A stretch of 17,662 bases of DNA. It comes from Fimbriimonadales bacterium. GTDB taxonomy: Bacteria; Armatimonadota; Fimbriimonadia; Fimbriimonadales; GBS-DC. A program made the translations under genes and the position numbers. A model generated the notes under the pieces. It made no database searches and was not told where the DNA came from. It saw only the letters and a list, made by a program, of their open reading frames with translations. Positions 1-7,222 of this stretch are shown here, piece by piece (position 1 is the first letter of the stretch; the number at the start of each line of letters is the position of its first letter). Location of the stretch: the NCBI GenBank assembly GCA_026416655.1, contig JAOAES010000238.1:1-17662 (forward strand), given 5' to 3'.

Positions 1-2
1 TG

Positions 3-392
3 GCAATCAGTCGCTATAACCGTGACGCGCTGGGCTGTGAGAGCCGACTCCTCTGGAACAATACGCCGTTTACAGGCGTGCGCTGCCCCGACGGACCCGA
101 CCGACTGTATCGGGTGGATAGATGGCAGGGCGCGACTGCAGCGGGCGGAATCTACACCATTACGCTCACCAACGCGCAGGGCGCAACGCGCGGCAACCCT
201 GCCGATTGCTGTGTGACGCATAACGGCGATGTGGACGGCAACGGCTGTGTGGACGACGCTGACCTGCTGGCGGTGCTGTTCGCCTTTGGCAGCACAGGGC
301 AGAACCTCGGTCGCGTGGATACGAACTGCGACCAAGTCGTAGATGACGCTGACCTGCTGGTGGTGCTGTTCAACTTCGGTAGTGGATGTTAA
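3..392 (+). CDS. C-terminal end of a secreted protein with a dockerin-like double EF-hand tail (5' partial)
   Basis: The frame is open from the left edge of the window to TAA at 390-392, so only about 129 C-terminal residues are visible and the start lies outside. A GTG at 78 is the first in-frame start codon, but the frame reads coherently upstream of it. The last ~55 residues hold two similar halves, each with a Ca-binding-loop-like stretch (GDVDGNGCVDDADLL and DTNCDQVVDDADLL) followed by VLFxFG. This is the layout of type I dockerin-like tails. The segment before it (WNNTPFTGV, YRVDRW, GIYTITLTNAQG) looks like a beta-rich extracellular domain. Several cysteines (CC, GNGC, TNCD, GSGC) suggest disulfides outside the cytoplasm. 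Known of the family: duplicated dockerin motifs bind calcium and often mediate attachment. Inferred: a large exported protein; its catalytic or structural role cannot be told from this piece. Confidence 0.8.
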   Translation, partial: AISRYNRDALGCESRLLWNNTPFTGVRCPDGPDRLYRVDRWQGATAAGGIYTITLTNAQGATRGNPADCCVTHNGDVDGNGCVDDADLLAVLFAFGSTGQNLGRVDTNCDQVVDDADLLVVLFNFGSGC

Positions 393-403
393 TCACATCC
401 TCA

Positions 404-431
404 GCCCCCTCTCCGGTGCGGGAGAGGGGGC
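404..431 (+). terminator. Perfect 11-bp inverted repeat after the dockerin-tail gene, possible terminator or dispersed hairpin
   Basis: GCCCCCTCTCC (404-414) and GGAGAGGGGGC (421-431) are exact reverse complements around the 6-nt loop GGTGCG, 11 bp after the stop codon. There is no T-run after it (GGCGTTTCT follows), so it is not a classical intrinsic terminator. C-rich/G-rich hairpins of this type also occur as dispersed intergenic repeats. It may end or stabilise the upstream transcript. Confidence 0.45.
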
Positions 432-476
432 GGCGTTTCTGCAGGAATCCTTCACCGTGCCTCGAAATCGTTGCCT

Positions 477-1229
477 ATGTTCCGACGAATCGTTCAGGAA
501 AACCCCTATGCCCCGTTCAAGATGGGCGTGCAGAGCTACTCGATGCGCAAGATGGGGCTGGAGGCAATGCTCCGCGCCACGCGGGAGCTGGGATTGCGCT
601 ACATCGAAGCGTTCATGGCGCACCTGCCCTACTTCAGCGCGCCTGAAAAATGGAACGAAATGAAGCAGACGGTTGCCAAGTCGGGCGTGGAAGTGGCAGC
701 GTATGGCGTGGTCAGCTTCGATGGGAACGAGAAGTCGGCGCGGGTGATTTTCGAGTTCGCTAAAGCGATGGGCATTCCCGTCCTCACCGCCGACCCTGCG
801 CCTGAGAGCTTCCGCTACCTCGCGCGTCTATGCGAGGAGTTCAAAATCCCGGTCGCCATCCACAATCACGGTCCGAACACGCGCTACGACACGATTCGCA
901 GTGTGGAGGAGGCGATGCGAGGGCAGCCCGAATGGATTGGCGCGTGCGTCGACACGGCGCACTTTTTGCGCTCGGGGGAAGACCCCGTGGAAGCCACCAG
1001 GCGGTTCGGCAAGCGCGTGCATGCGGTGCATATCAAGGATGTGAAAGACCGCACGCAATACACGCTCATCGGCAAGGGCGACTTGGATGTAGTGGGGTTT
1101 CTCCGAGCGTTGCGCCGTATTGATTTCAAGGGTTGCCTCGCGCTGGAGTACGAGGAGAACCCCGACGACCCGCTACCCGACCTGCGTGCGTGTTTAGAGG
1201 CAATTCGCGCGGCGGTGAAAAGGGCGTAG
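477..1229 (+). CDS. Sugar phosphate isomerase/epimerase-like TIM-barrel protein (AP-endonuclease family 2 fold)
   Basis: A 250-residue protein of the xylose-isomerase-like TIM-barrel superfamily, which covers sugar phosphate isomerases, IolE/IolI-like enzymes and endonuclease IV relatives. Visible landmarks in order are MGVQSYSMR near residue 16, LRYIEAF (E44), AIHNHG (H129/H131), CVDTAH (D159, H162), VHAVHIKD (H185) and LALEYE (E224/E226). The acidic and histidine residues at strand ends match the usual divalent-metal ligands. Length fits the family (250-300 aa). Many members isomerise or epimerise keto-sugars in inositol or polyol catabolism; the substrate here cannot be assigned. Start: ATG 477 is preferred; an in-frame TTG lies at 471, and neither has a convincing Shine-Dalgarno. 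No catabolic neighbours are visible, and the next gene converges from the minus strand with its stop codon directly abutting this one. Confidence 0.85.
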   Translation: MFRRIVQENPYAPFKMGVQSYSMRKMGLEAMLRATRELGLRYIEAFMAHLPYFSAPEKWNEMKQTVAKSGVEVAAYGVVSFDGNEKSARVIFEFAKAMGIPVLTADPAPESFRYLARLCEEFKIPVAIHNHGPNTRYDTIRSVEEAMRGQPEWIGACVDTAHFLRSGEDPVEATRRFGKRVHAVHIKDVKDRTQYTLIGKGDLDVVGFLRALRRIDFKGCLALEYEENPDDPLPDLRACLEAIRAAVKRA

Positions 1230-1511
1230 CTATCGCCTCCATCGTAATAAGAGGCGATCGAGCCAGCGCAGCAAGCGTGGGCGCTGCGCCTGTACGATGG
1301 CGCGTACTTGTAGATAGGAGCGTCGGCAGTCAGGGCAGGAAATGATGTGGAGCATCAACGCCCGATAGTGTATCGCGCGCTGCCCCCGTCGTGCCAGCTC
1401 TATCAATTGGTCAAAGCCCAGACAAGCACCTATCGGGGTGCGTCTGAGTCGCTCTGCCAGACGCCGCTCCAGAGGCGTCCATCCCTGCCTGTTCTCTCGA
1501 ATCGATTCCAT
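1230..1511 (-). CDS. Stand-alone zinc-finger (ZAS-type) anti-sigma domain, soluble, 93 aa
   Basis: This protein consists almost only of a zinc-binding anti-sigma domain. C30-X24-H55-X3-C59-X2-C62 is visible, and the identical spacing occurs in the large anti-sigma factor encoded at 7223-8656. By eye about 36 of 63 positions are identical between the two, starting at a shared TPLERRLAER. Unlike the large protein it stops after a basic, Leu/Trp/Arg-rich tail (LLRWLDRLLLRWRR), exactly where the paralogue begins its approach to the membrane helix. There is no transmembrane or periplasmic part. ATG 1511 is chosen because GAGGA sits 6 nt upstream; GTG 1529 is an alternative start (99 aa). ZAS domains bind and inhibit ECF sigma factors, so it plausibly binds the sigma or sigma-like protein of this cluster, or acts as a soluble competitor of the membrane anti-sigma. 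It lies 198 bp downstream of the TPR-CHAT gene on the same strand. Confidence 0.72.
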   Translation of the reverse strand: MESIRENRQGWTPLERRLAERLRRTPIGACLGFDQLIELARRGQRAIHYRALMLHIISCPDCRRSYLQVRAIVQAQRPRLLRWLDRLLLRWRR

Positions 1512-1598
1512 CGGTCTTCCTCGTCGCACCGTTGAAGCAATCCTGCACGCGTTTTTGTTAAGGCGGCGAGGAGCAGACCATGCCGGCCAGACACATCG

Positions 1599-1673
1599 TT
1601 ATACGGTCGGCTGCGCTCTGCCTACCTCCTTGCAAACACCGCAAGATTCGCTCCGCTGGAGGAGTATACACAT
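1599..1673 (-). CDS. Possible 24-aa Cys-containing micropeptide in the gap between the CHAT gene and the small ZAS gene
   Basis: An ATG at 1673 is preceded on the minus strand by GGAGG with a 7-nt spacer and opens a frame of 24 codons to TAA at 1599-1601. The peptide contains a CxxC pair (ESCGVCKEV) and another Cys at position 2. A ribosome site with normal spacing is the only positive evidence; the peptide has no recognisable family and is too short for composition tests. It may be a leader peptide for the small ZAS gene or chance. Confidence 0.2.
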   Translation of the reverse strand: MCILLQRSESCGVCKEVGRAQPTV

Positions 1674-1708
1674 TCACGCGCCTCCATGTGACAGGGTTTC
1701 CACTTGTT

Positions 1709-4700
1709 TCACTGGCAATCTCCAATCAGCACGAAACCACTCCAGTAATAGGGGGCGCGGTTGCGCTTCAACATCTGCACCTGCGCTTGCTGGAGCGCGC
1801 GGTCTTTCGGGAGCTTCTGTAGGATATAGCCCTTGTAGAAGTCTTCGACGAGCTGCGCCGTACTTTCGTCTTCGACCTTCCACAAGGTCGCACCCACCGA
1901 CTTTGTGCCCGCGTGCAGGAACGCGCGCGCCAGTCCAATCACACCTTCATAGCGGTACACCTTACCGCTGGCTGTTTCGCACGCGCTCAGCATCACCATG
2001 TCCGCTTGCAGTCGCCACTGAGCCATAATCTGTGCTGCGGTGAGTTGTCTTTCACTCTGACCACCGAACTTGAGAGCGGAGTTCAGTGGATTGGCGCTGT
2101 CCGCCTCGGCGTGGCAGGCAAAGTGAAGGACACGCACGGCGCGCGCCCGCTCCTGAACAGCCGCAGGATGAACTTCGTATTCCCGCAAGACCTGAGCGTT
2201 CGGGATGATTTTTGCAAGCGCATCGGCTTCTTTGGCTGCGGCGGGAAGATTGGTCAAGGGTGCGCTCCGCGTGCCGCGCTCCCGTGCGATATCGATGCGC
2301 GCACTCGTCGATGGAGCCGAATCAGATTGCGTCGTCATTGCTCCATATTCGGACACAGCGGCGACCAACGCGCCCTGCGGAGCGGGGGTGAGTAAGCGGG
2401 CGTACCGATAGACGCTCATCGAAGGCGTCAGATGGATTGCCACACGCTCGATCCAGTAGATGGGCTTGCCATCACGCTTCTCGACAACCAACGCCGCCCA
2501 AGGTAGTTGGTTCAGCTCGCCTTCTGGGCAAAGCAAGACACGCTTTACCGGTTGCAGCCACTGAGCAATAGGCGCGAGCAGGGTTTGATAGAGCCGGGCA
2601 CTGGTCTCAATCAACTCAGGTGTTTCGTCGCGCGTCCGAATGCGCGCCAGCAGCTCGCGCAGGTCTTCCCGCAACTCGGACGGTCTAATAGGCTGATGAT
2701 GGGCATGAATCGCTTGTTTTGTGACGACGACGATGAGGATATTTCCCTCCACGAGGGCGTGAAAAACTAACGCAGCGTCGGATTCAAGCAGCTGCTGCAT
2801 TATAGCGAGATTGATGGGCGGCGGCGTTAGCAGGCTCGCCTCGGCAGGAAACCGCGCCCGGATTACCGACTCCAGCTCTTGTTGTCGTCGCTCGATGGCG
2901 GCAAGTTTCTCGTAGAGCGCGTGTACTTTTCCTTCCGCTTCCTCTGAAAGGGAGTTGTTCTCCGTCATGAGGTAGTGGGCGGCTATCTGGCGGCGGACTT
3001 CGAGGCGTTCCGCCTCCAACTGACGCAACTCGCCCAGAGGCGATTGCCACTGAGGCGATGCGTTATGTCGCTCAACTTGCGCGCGTTGTATTTGTGCGAG
3101 CAGTGTGCGGGCGCGGCTTTGTTCCAGCAGTTCGGCAGCGCGTGCGGCGTTGCCGCGTTCCGCCTCCAGCAACGCCAGCAGGGTATAGGCTTCGAAGTAG
3201 TTCTCACTGAATGCTACCTGCAGGTCAGGGTCGAGTATCAGATTGCGTTGCCGTTCAATGATGCCTACGGCTTGTTCCAGTCGCGTGCGGGCGCTGGGCG
3301 CGTTGCTGGCACGATAGTCCTGCTTGGCGAGATTCAGCTGGGTTAGCGCGACGAAAATTGTGTTCGGTGCGACCTGCTGATAGAGTTCGAGAGCGCGATT
3401 GAAATCGTTCCGCGCGGCGTCGTCGTTCCCCTGACGCGCCTGCGACACGCCCCGATAGAAAAGGGCTTGCCCCAGAAGCAGGCGGCTCCTTCCGGCGGAT
3501 TGTAAAATCGGGATGAGCTGATTCAGGGTTGGCAAAGCGTCGGCAGTCGCGCCATTTCGTATCTGAAGGATCGCTCTGTTCAGGCGTGCGCGCACCGCCA
3601 AATCGCTGTCGGGCAATTGCGCCGTCGCTTTCTCTGCGTCACTAAAGCAGGTCTGTGCGACATCGGGGTCGCCCGACTCCAGAGCCACCATGCCATAGTT
3701 AAGTAACACCAATACCGTCAGCGGAGAACGGGGAAAGTGGGTTTCTAAGATTTCCAGCGCTTGTTTGTAGTAGGTCTCGGCTTGCCTTAGGTCGCGCTGT
3801 CGAAAAGCGAGATTTCCCAGCCCCGTCAGCGCCTGGGCGCGAAGTCCCAGCATGCTGATTGACTGCGATGCGATATCGTGGGCGCGGCGATAGTGGCGCG
3901 AGGCGGCGTCCCAGTCTCCCCGACGCAGATGCAGGTTGCCCAGTCCAATTCGTGTCTGGGCGTGCAGCGCTGTGTTCGTCAGGCGACTTTCTTCTTGCAG
4001 TCGGAGCGATTCTTCTAACAAGCTCTGCGCGTGGGCGAGTTCCGCCATTTCGACAGCGACCAGCCCCAGCGCGGTGAGTGCGCGGCTGCGGTCAACGGGT
4101 TCTGCGTTGAGCGATTCATACAGGGCGCGTGCCTGCTCAAAAAAGCGGCGTGCCTCGATGAAATCCGCTTTATAGAAAGCGACGAATCCCAGCCCCATGA
4201 GCGTATGCGCCACAGGCAGTGAACGCGGTGCTTCACGCTCCCGTATTTCCAGGGATTGTGTGAATGCGTCGCGCGCCTGCAGGAGCTCGCCACGCTCTAA
4301 CATCAGCGCGCCCAAGTTATAGAGCGTTTTCGCAATATTGAGTGGCGTATCTCGAAGCGATTGTTGCTGTTCGAGAGCGCGTGCCAGATACGCCGCAGCG
4401 TCGTCCAGCCTACCGCGTCGCCATGCCACACGCCCCAGCTCGTGGACAACCTGCGCTTTTTCAAGCGGCTCTATCCGGGGGTTTTCCTGAGCTTGCAGCA
4501 GCCATTTTTCAGCGATGTCCAGTTTGTCCTGCTCTAAGGCGACAACGCCCAGTCCTGCCTGTGCTTGTCCTGCTTCGCGTGCGCGCGGGTCGATGGTTGC
4601 GGCGATTTGGAGGGCGCGTTCGTAGTGGTTTTGGGCATCGTTCCACTGCCGTTGCTGCCGGGCAAGGTCGGCTAAGCCCAGATGGATTCGAGCGGTTTCT

Positions 4701-5551
4701 AAAGTACTGATCCGGCTTGCTCCATGGATGTACAGAGAGCGCTGGTAGCAGTTTTGTGCGTCAGCGTGTTGACTTCGTCGCTGAGCGAGTTCGCCCATAG
4801 CGAGCAGGGTCGAGGCAAGTGCAGGAGAGTCGGGCGCCAGCTGCTCTTGCGTTGCCAACGCCTCCCGCAGGCGGGTTTGCGCCATTTCCAGATGGTTTCG
4901 CTTGAGTGCGAGGACGCCCAGATTGTAGCGTGTGCGGGCGAGTGCGAGTTCCTCAGCGCCGTGCGCCTCCTGCAGGGCAAGTGCGCGCTCCCACAGACGC
5001 TCGCAGATTGTCCATTCTCCCATTTCGAACCAGTCTTCTGCGCAGAAGCTTAGCGCCTGTGCCAGAAGCAGGGGTTCACCTGAGCCTGCATCGACCCGCG
5101 CCCATGCCTCGTTGAGCAGCGATTCCGCGCGTGCCCGGTTCGTTTGCCAGTAGCAAAACGCCAGTGCAAGCGTTGCTTCTACTTCGGTAGGTGCGTAGCC
5201 CAGCTCTCGATACGACTGGCGCACCGTTTCCCAGAGTCGAATCAGCTCCTCGCGCTGCGCTGGCTCTTGGGGGCGCACTCGATGGAGCGCACGAGCGCGC
5301 AAATGGTTGAGAAGCACAGGCGGCAGAATCGGCTCCTGAGTTGTCTGCAGGAGCTCAGAGTACTGGCCTTGCGCAAACTTCTGCTCCAGTTCCCGCAGGC
5401 GCGCTTCCATATCCCGTTTCTCCTGTCGGGCAGGGGGAACAGGATTATCACGCTGCTCCGTCGGTGACGGATGGTGGACGGTGTGCGCCCAGCTCAGGAG
5501 CGCGAAGGCAATCGTCGCCAAAAGTATCCCTATCTGCTGAACGATACGCAT
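1709..5551 (-). CDS. Exported or membrane-anchored TPR-CHAT protein (putative caspase-like protease)
   Basis: A 1280-residue protein. An N-terminal hydrophobic stretch (GILLATIAFALLSWA, about residues 8-22) followed by polar sequence looks like a signal peptide or membrane anchor. A long array of TPR helices follows to about residue 830 (repeated A..LG.LA...G....A...Y..AL signatures), then a coiled region and a C-terminal CHAT domain from about residue 950. The catalytic dyad is intact: H1147 in LHFACHAE and C1191 in MLSACETA, followed by GVIGLARAFLHAG and the SVGATLWKVEDESTA strand. CHAT domains are caspase-clan cysteine peptidases, usually controlled by their TPR arrays. The start codon has AGGAG 6-7 nt upstream, inside a 12-bp gap after the sigma/HAF fusion gene, so the two are almost surely co-transcribed. 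Inferred role: an envelope-facing protease or sensor acting with the sigma/anti-sigma genes upstream. The substrate is unknown; the anti-sigma periplasmic part is an obvious candidate. Confidence 0.92.
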   Translation of the reverse strand: MRIVQQIGILLATIAFALLSWAHTVHHPSPTEQRDNPVPPARQEKRDMEARLRELEQKFAQGQYSELLQTTQEPILPPVLLNHLRARALHRVRPQEPAQREELIRLWETVRQSYRELGYAPTEVEATLALAFCYWQTNRARAESLLNEAWARVDAGSGEPLLLAQALSFCAEDWFEMGEWTICERLWERALALQEAHGAEELALARTRYNLGVLALKRNHLEMAQTRLREALATQEQLAPDSPALASTLLAMGELAQRRSQHADAQNCYQRSLYIHGASRISTLETARIHLGLADLARQQRQWNDAQNHYERALQIAATIDPRAREAGQAQAGLGVVALEQDKLDIAEKWLLQAQENPRIEPLEKAQVVHELGRVAWRRGRLDDAAAYLARALEQQQSLRDTPLNIAKTLYNLGALMLERGELLQARDAFTQSLEIREREAPRSLPVAHTLMGLGFVAFYKADFIEARRFFEQARALYESLNAEPVDRSRALTALGLVAVEMAELAHAQSLLEESLRLQEESRLTNTALHAQTRIGLGNLHLRRGDWDAASRHYRRAHDIASQSISMLGLRAQALTGLGNLAFRQRDLRQAETYYKQALEILETHFPRSPLTVLVLLNYGMVALESGDPDVAQTCFSDAEKATAQLPDSDLAVRARLNRAILQIRNGATADALPTLNQLIPILQSAGRSRLLLGQALFYRGVSQARQGNDDAARNDFNRALELYQQVAPNTIFVALTQLNLAKQDYRASNAPSARTRLEQAVGIIERQRNLILDPDLQVAFSENYFEAYTLLALLEAERGNAARAAELLEQSRARTLLAQIQRAQVERHNASPQWQSPLGELRQLEAERLEVRRQIAAHYLMTENNSLSEEAEGKVHALYEKLAAIERRQQELESVIRARFPAEASLLTPPPINLAIMQQLLESDAALVFHALVEGNILIVVVTKQAIHAHHQPIRPSELREDLRELLARIRTRDETPELIETSARLYQTLLAPIAQWLQPVKRVLLCPEGELNQLPWAALVVEKRDGKPIYWIERVAIHLTPSMSVYRYARLLTPAPQGALVAAVSEYGAMTTQSDSAPSTSARIDIARERGTRSAPLTNLPAAAKEADALAKIIPNAQVLREYEVHPAAVQERARAVRVLHFACHAEADSANPLNSALKFGGQSERQLTAAQIMAQWRLQADMVMLSACETASGKVYRYEGVIGLARAFLHAGTKSVGATLWKVEDESTAQLVEDFYKGYILQKLPKDRALQQAQVQMLKRNRAPYYWSGFVLIGDCQ

Positions 5552-5563
5552 CGTCGGCTCCTC

Positions 5564-7126
5564 TCAGATGGCAAGTTCACCCAGGTCAATAAGGAACGCC
5601 TCTTTGCGATCGGTTTCGGCGCAGTAGCCCTCGCCGACGATGTAGCGTCCGTTGGGCGAGATGGCGTAGGCGCGTTCGAGCGTTGCGCCCAGCGAACGCA
5701 GGTGCGCAAAGAGGATGTTCAAGTCTTGCATTCCGTCTTCTTCGGTCCAGAGGAAGGCGTAGAGACCTTTCGCCTCATCCAGCGCCTCGCCGACGATACG
5801 GCTGCCGTCACTTGAGACGCTATATGCCGTGCTGATTTCTTCCTCGTGCTGGCTCAGGGCGCAGGTTCCCGTTTCAGGCGTCCAGCGGAAGGCGCGTCCG
5901 TCGCTTTTCCCAACGATGACTGCACCGTCGGCAGAGACTGCCAGCGCTTCGCTGCTATCGCCCCCCAGAGTGCCCAGTCGGCGAATCGTGCCCGCAGCCG
6001 TATCCCAACACACCGCCTGGTTGCGGATCCGTCCAACGACATATCTGCCATCAGGGGAGATGGCGCGCGCGGTACTGGGCGTCTCGCCCGAGAGCGGCGT
6101 CATGCGCTCCCGGAGCCAGCAGACAGCACGCCCCTCGGACTCGCCCGCCAGCACATCCCCACAGGCACTCATCCCGTGTACCGTACCGCGCTCTGTGAAC
6201 CGCCGAACGCCGCCTTGCGTGTCCCAGACGAGCTGGCAGGCGTCGCTGGTGGCGACGACCTTCTCGCCGTCAAGAGTCATCACACAGCGAGGATTACAGT
6301 TTTCGCCCAGTTCACCCAGCTCGATGAATCGGTGGTCTTTCCAGTGGAACGCGCAGGCGATGTAGGCGGCGTAGTTGCCACGCGAGTCGCTGTAGCGGTG
6401 CTCTTCAAGGAAGGCGACGCCTGCCGCCGCGCCGTTGTTGGCAACGCTATGCGCTGTGCTGCTATGGTCATACAGGGGCAGCGTCCCCAACCAAGTCAGG
6501 CTTTGACCGAACAAATCGGTTTTCGTACGCCGCGCCGCATCGGTCGTGACGGCGTCCCAGAGTTTCTGTCGGGCACGCTGAAGCGTTTGCTCGATCCAGT
6601 GAGGGCTTTCCTGATGTAACTGGGCGATGTTGGCAACACAATAGCCGTTGATTACATAGTCGTACCAGACTAAGAACTCGTCGGGTGCAAGAGTACCGCG
6701 CACTCGGTCAATCAGGTCCAGCTCTTCCGCGCTGAGTGGCGTACCAGGGTCGGTATTAGCCAGCTCTTCCAGCAGGCGTTGCTCTTGACGACTGATTGCG
6801 GTATGCGCCCCCTCGATAGCGTGATAGACAAACTCGATGACCGCCGCTGCAATCCAGCGTGAGCAGGGGATCTTCGCGCCCGCGCGCACAGGCAACAGAA
6901 GCGGCACACGCTCCAGAAACTCGTTGACGAGTTGCTCCGCTGTTTTGGAGTCGCGCGTCAGTGCGGTCACCATATTCGACACAGGGTCGCGCAACAGCAC
7001 GCGCAAACGATGATAAGCCTCGCTCAGCTCCGTTTCTGAAACGCTTGCGCCGTTCCGAGACGCTTCCTCAAGGCGGGCAATCTCAAACGCCAGCGAATCC
7101 ACGCCATCCCAGTCATAGTTTCTCAT
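5564..7126 (-). CDS. Fusion of a degenerate ECF-sigma-like region to C-terminal HAF/propeller-type repeats
   Basis: A 520-residue protein. Residues 145-192 match the region-4 part of the sigma factor at 8660-9520: both carry L..DE-F/Y-LVW, VING, IA.L, W-I/V-x-QT and RARQ-x-L at the same spacing. Residues 46-113 align with its region 2 (SNMVTALTRDS against HHMIRAMVADS; W..AVIEFVYHAI against W.SRVVINFTYNAV), but the acidic and basic residues usual in region 2 have drifted. Residues 208-516 hold repeated propeller-like units of HAF type: ARAISPDGRYVVG, LGTLGGDSSEALAVSADG, GRAFRWTPETG, AYSVSSDGSRIVG, AYAISPNGRYIVG. There is no signal peptide or membrane helix, so it should be cytoplasmic, whereas HAF repeats are usually found in exported proteins. 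ATG 7126 has a strong GAGGAGG 5 nt upstream. Possible roles are a sigma with a sensory propeller, a decoy for ZAS domains, or a DNA-binding adaptor. Confidence 0.8.
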   Translation of the reverse strand: MRNYDWDGVDSLAFEIARLEEASRNGASVSETELSEAYHRLRVLLRDPVSNMVTALTRDSKTAEQLVNEFLERVPLLLPVRAGAKIPCSRWIAAAVIEFVYHAIEGAHTAISRQEQRLLEELANTDPGTPLSAEELDLIDRVRGTLAPDEFLVWYDYVINGYCVANIAQLHQESPHWIEQTLQRARQKLWDAVTTDAARRTKTDLFGQSLTWLGTLPLYDHSSTAHSVANNGAAAGVAFLEEHRYSDSRGNYAAYIACAFHWKDHRFIELGELGENCNPRCVMTLDGEKVVATSDACQLVWDTQGGVRRFTERGTVHGMSACGDVLAGESEGRAVCWLRERMTPLSGETPSTARAISPDGRYVVGRIRNQAVCWDTAAGTIRRLGTLGGDSSEALAVSADGAVIVGKSDGRAFRWTPETGTCALSQHEEEISTAYSVSSDGSRIVGEALDEAKGLYAFLWTEEDGMQDLNILFAHLRSLGATLERAYAISPNGRYIVGEGYCAETDRKEAFLIDLGELAI

Positions 7127-7169
7127 GGTTGCCTCCTCTTTTGTAGCCTGTTTATCACTTTTAGAATGC

Positions 7170-7190
7170 CGGTGTGTTTATTATACACCG
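7170..7190 (-). promoter_or_regulatory. Promoter -10 (TATAAT) embedded in a palindrome upstream of the sigma/HAF fusion gene
   Basis: On the minus strand a perfect TATAAT (7185 to 7180) lies between the arms CGGTGT and ACACCG (7170-7175 and 7185-7190). It sits about 55 nt before the fusion gene start, in the 96-bp gap after the anti-sigma gene. No good -35 is seen. A palindrome over a -10 is a plausible operator. Read on the + strand, the same stem is followed by TTTTT and would resemble a weak terminator, but no + strand gene needs one there. Confidence 0.5.
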
Positions 7191-7222
7191 TTTTTAGGGA
7201 CATGAGTGGGCGTGTGGCGCGC

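Noticed and set aside
5846..6619. 257-aa + strand open frame opposite the sigma/HAF fusion
   Set aside because: Low-complexity antisense shadow with no recognisable domain; the minus-strand gene has clear domain structure and a strong ribosome site.
7170..7195. Intrinsic terminator on the + strand (8-bp stem plus TTTTT)
   Set aside because: No + strand gene ends upstream; the TATAAT promoter reading on the minus strand explains the site better.
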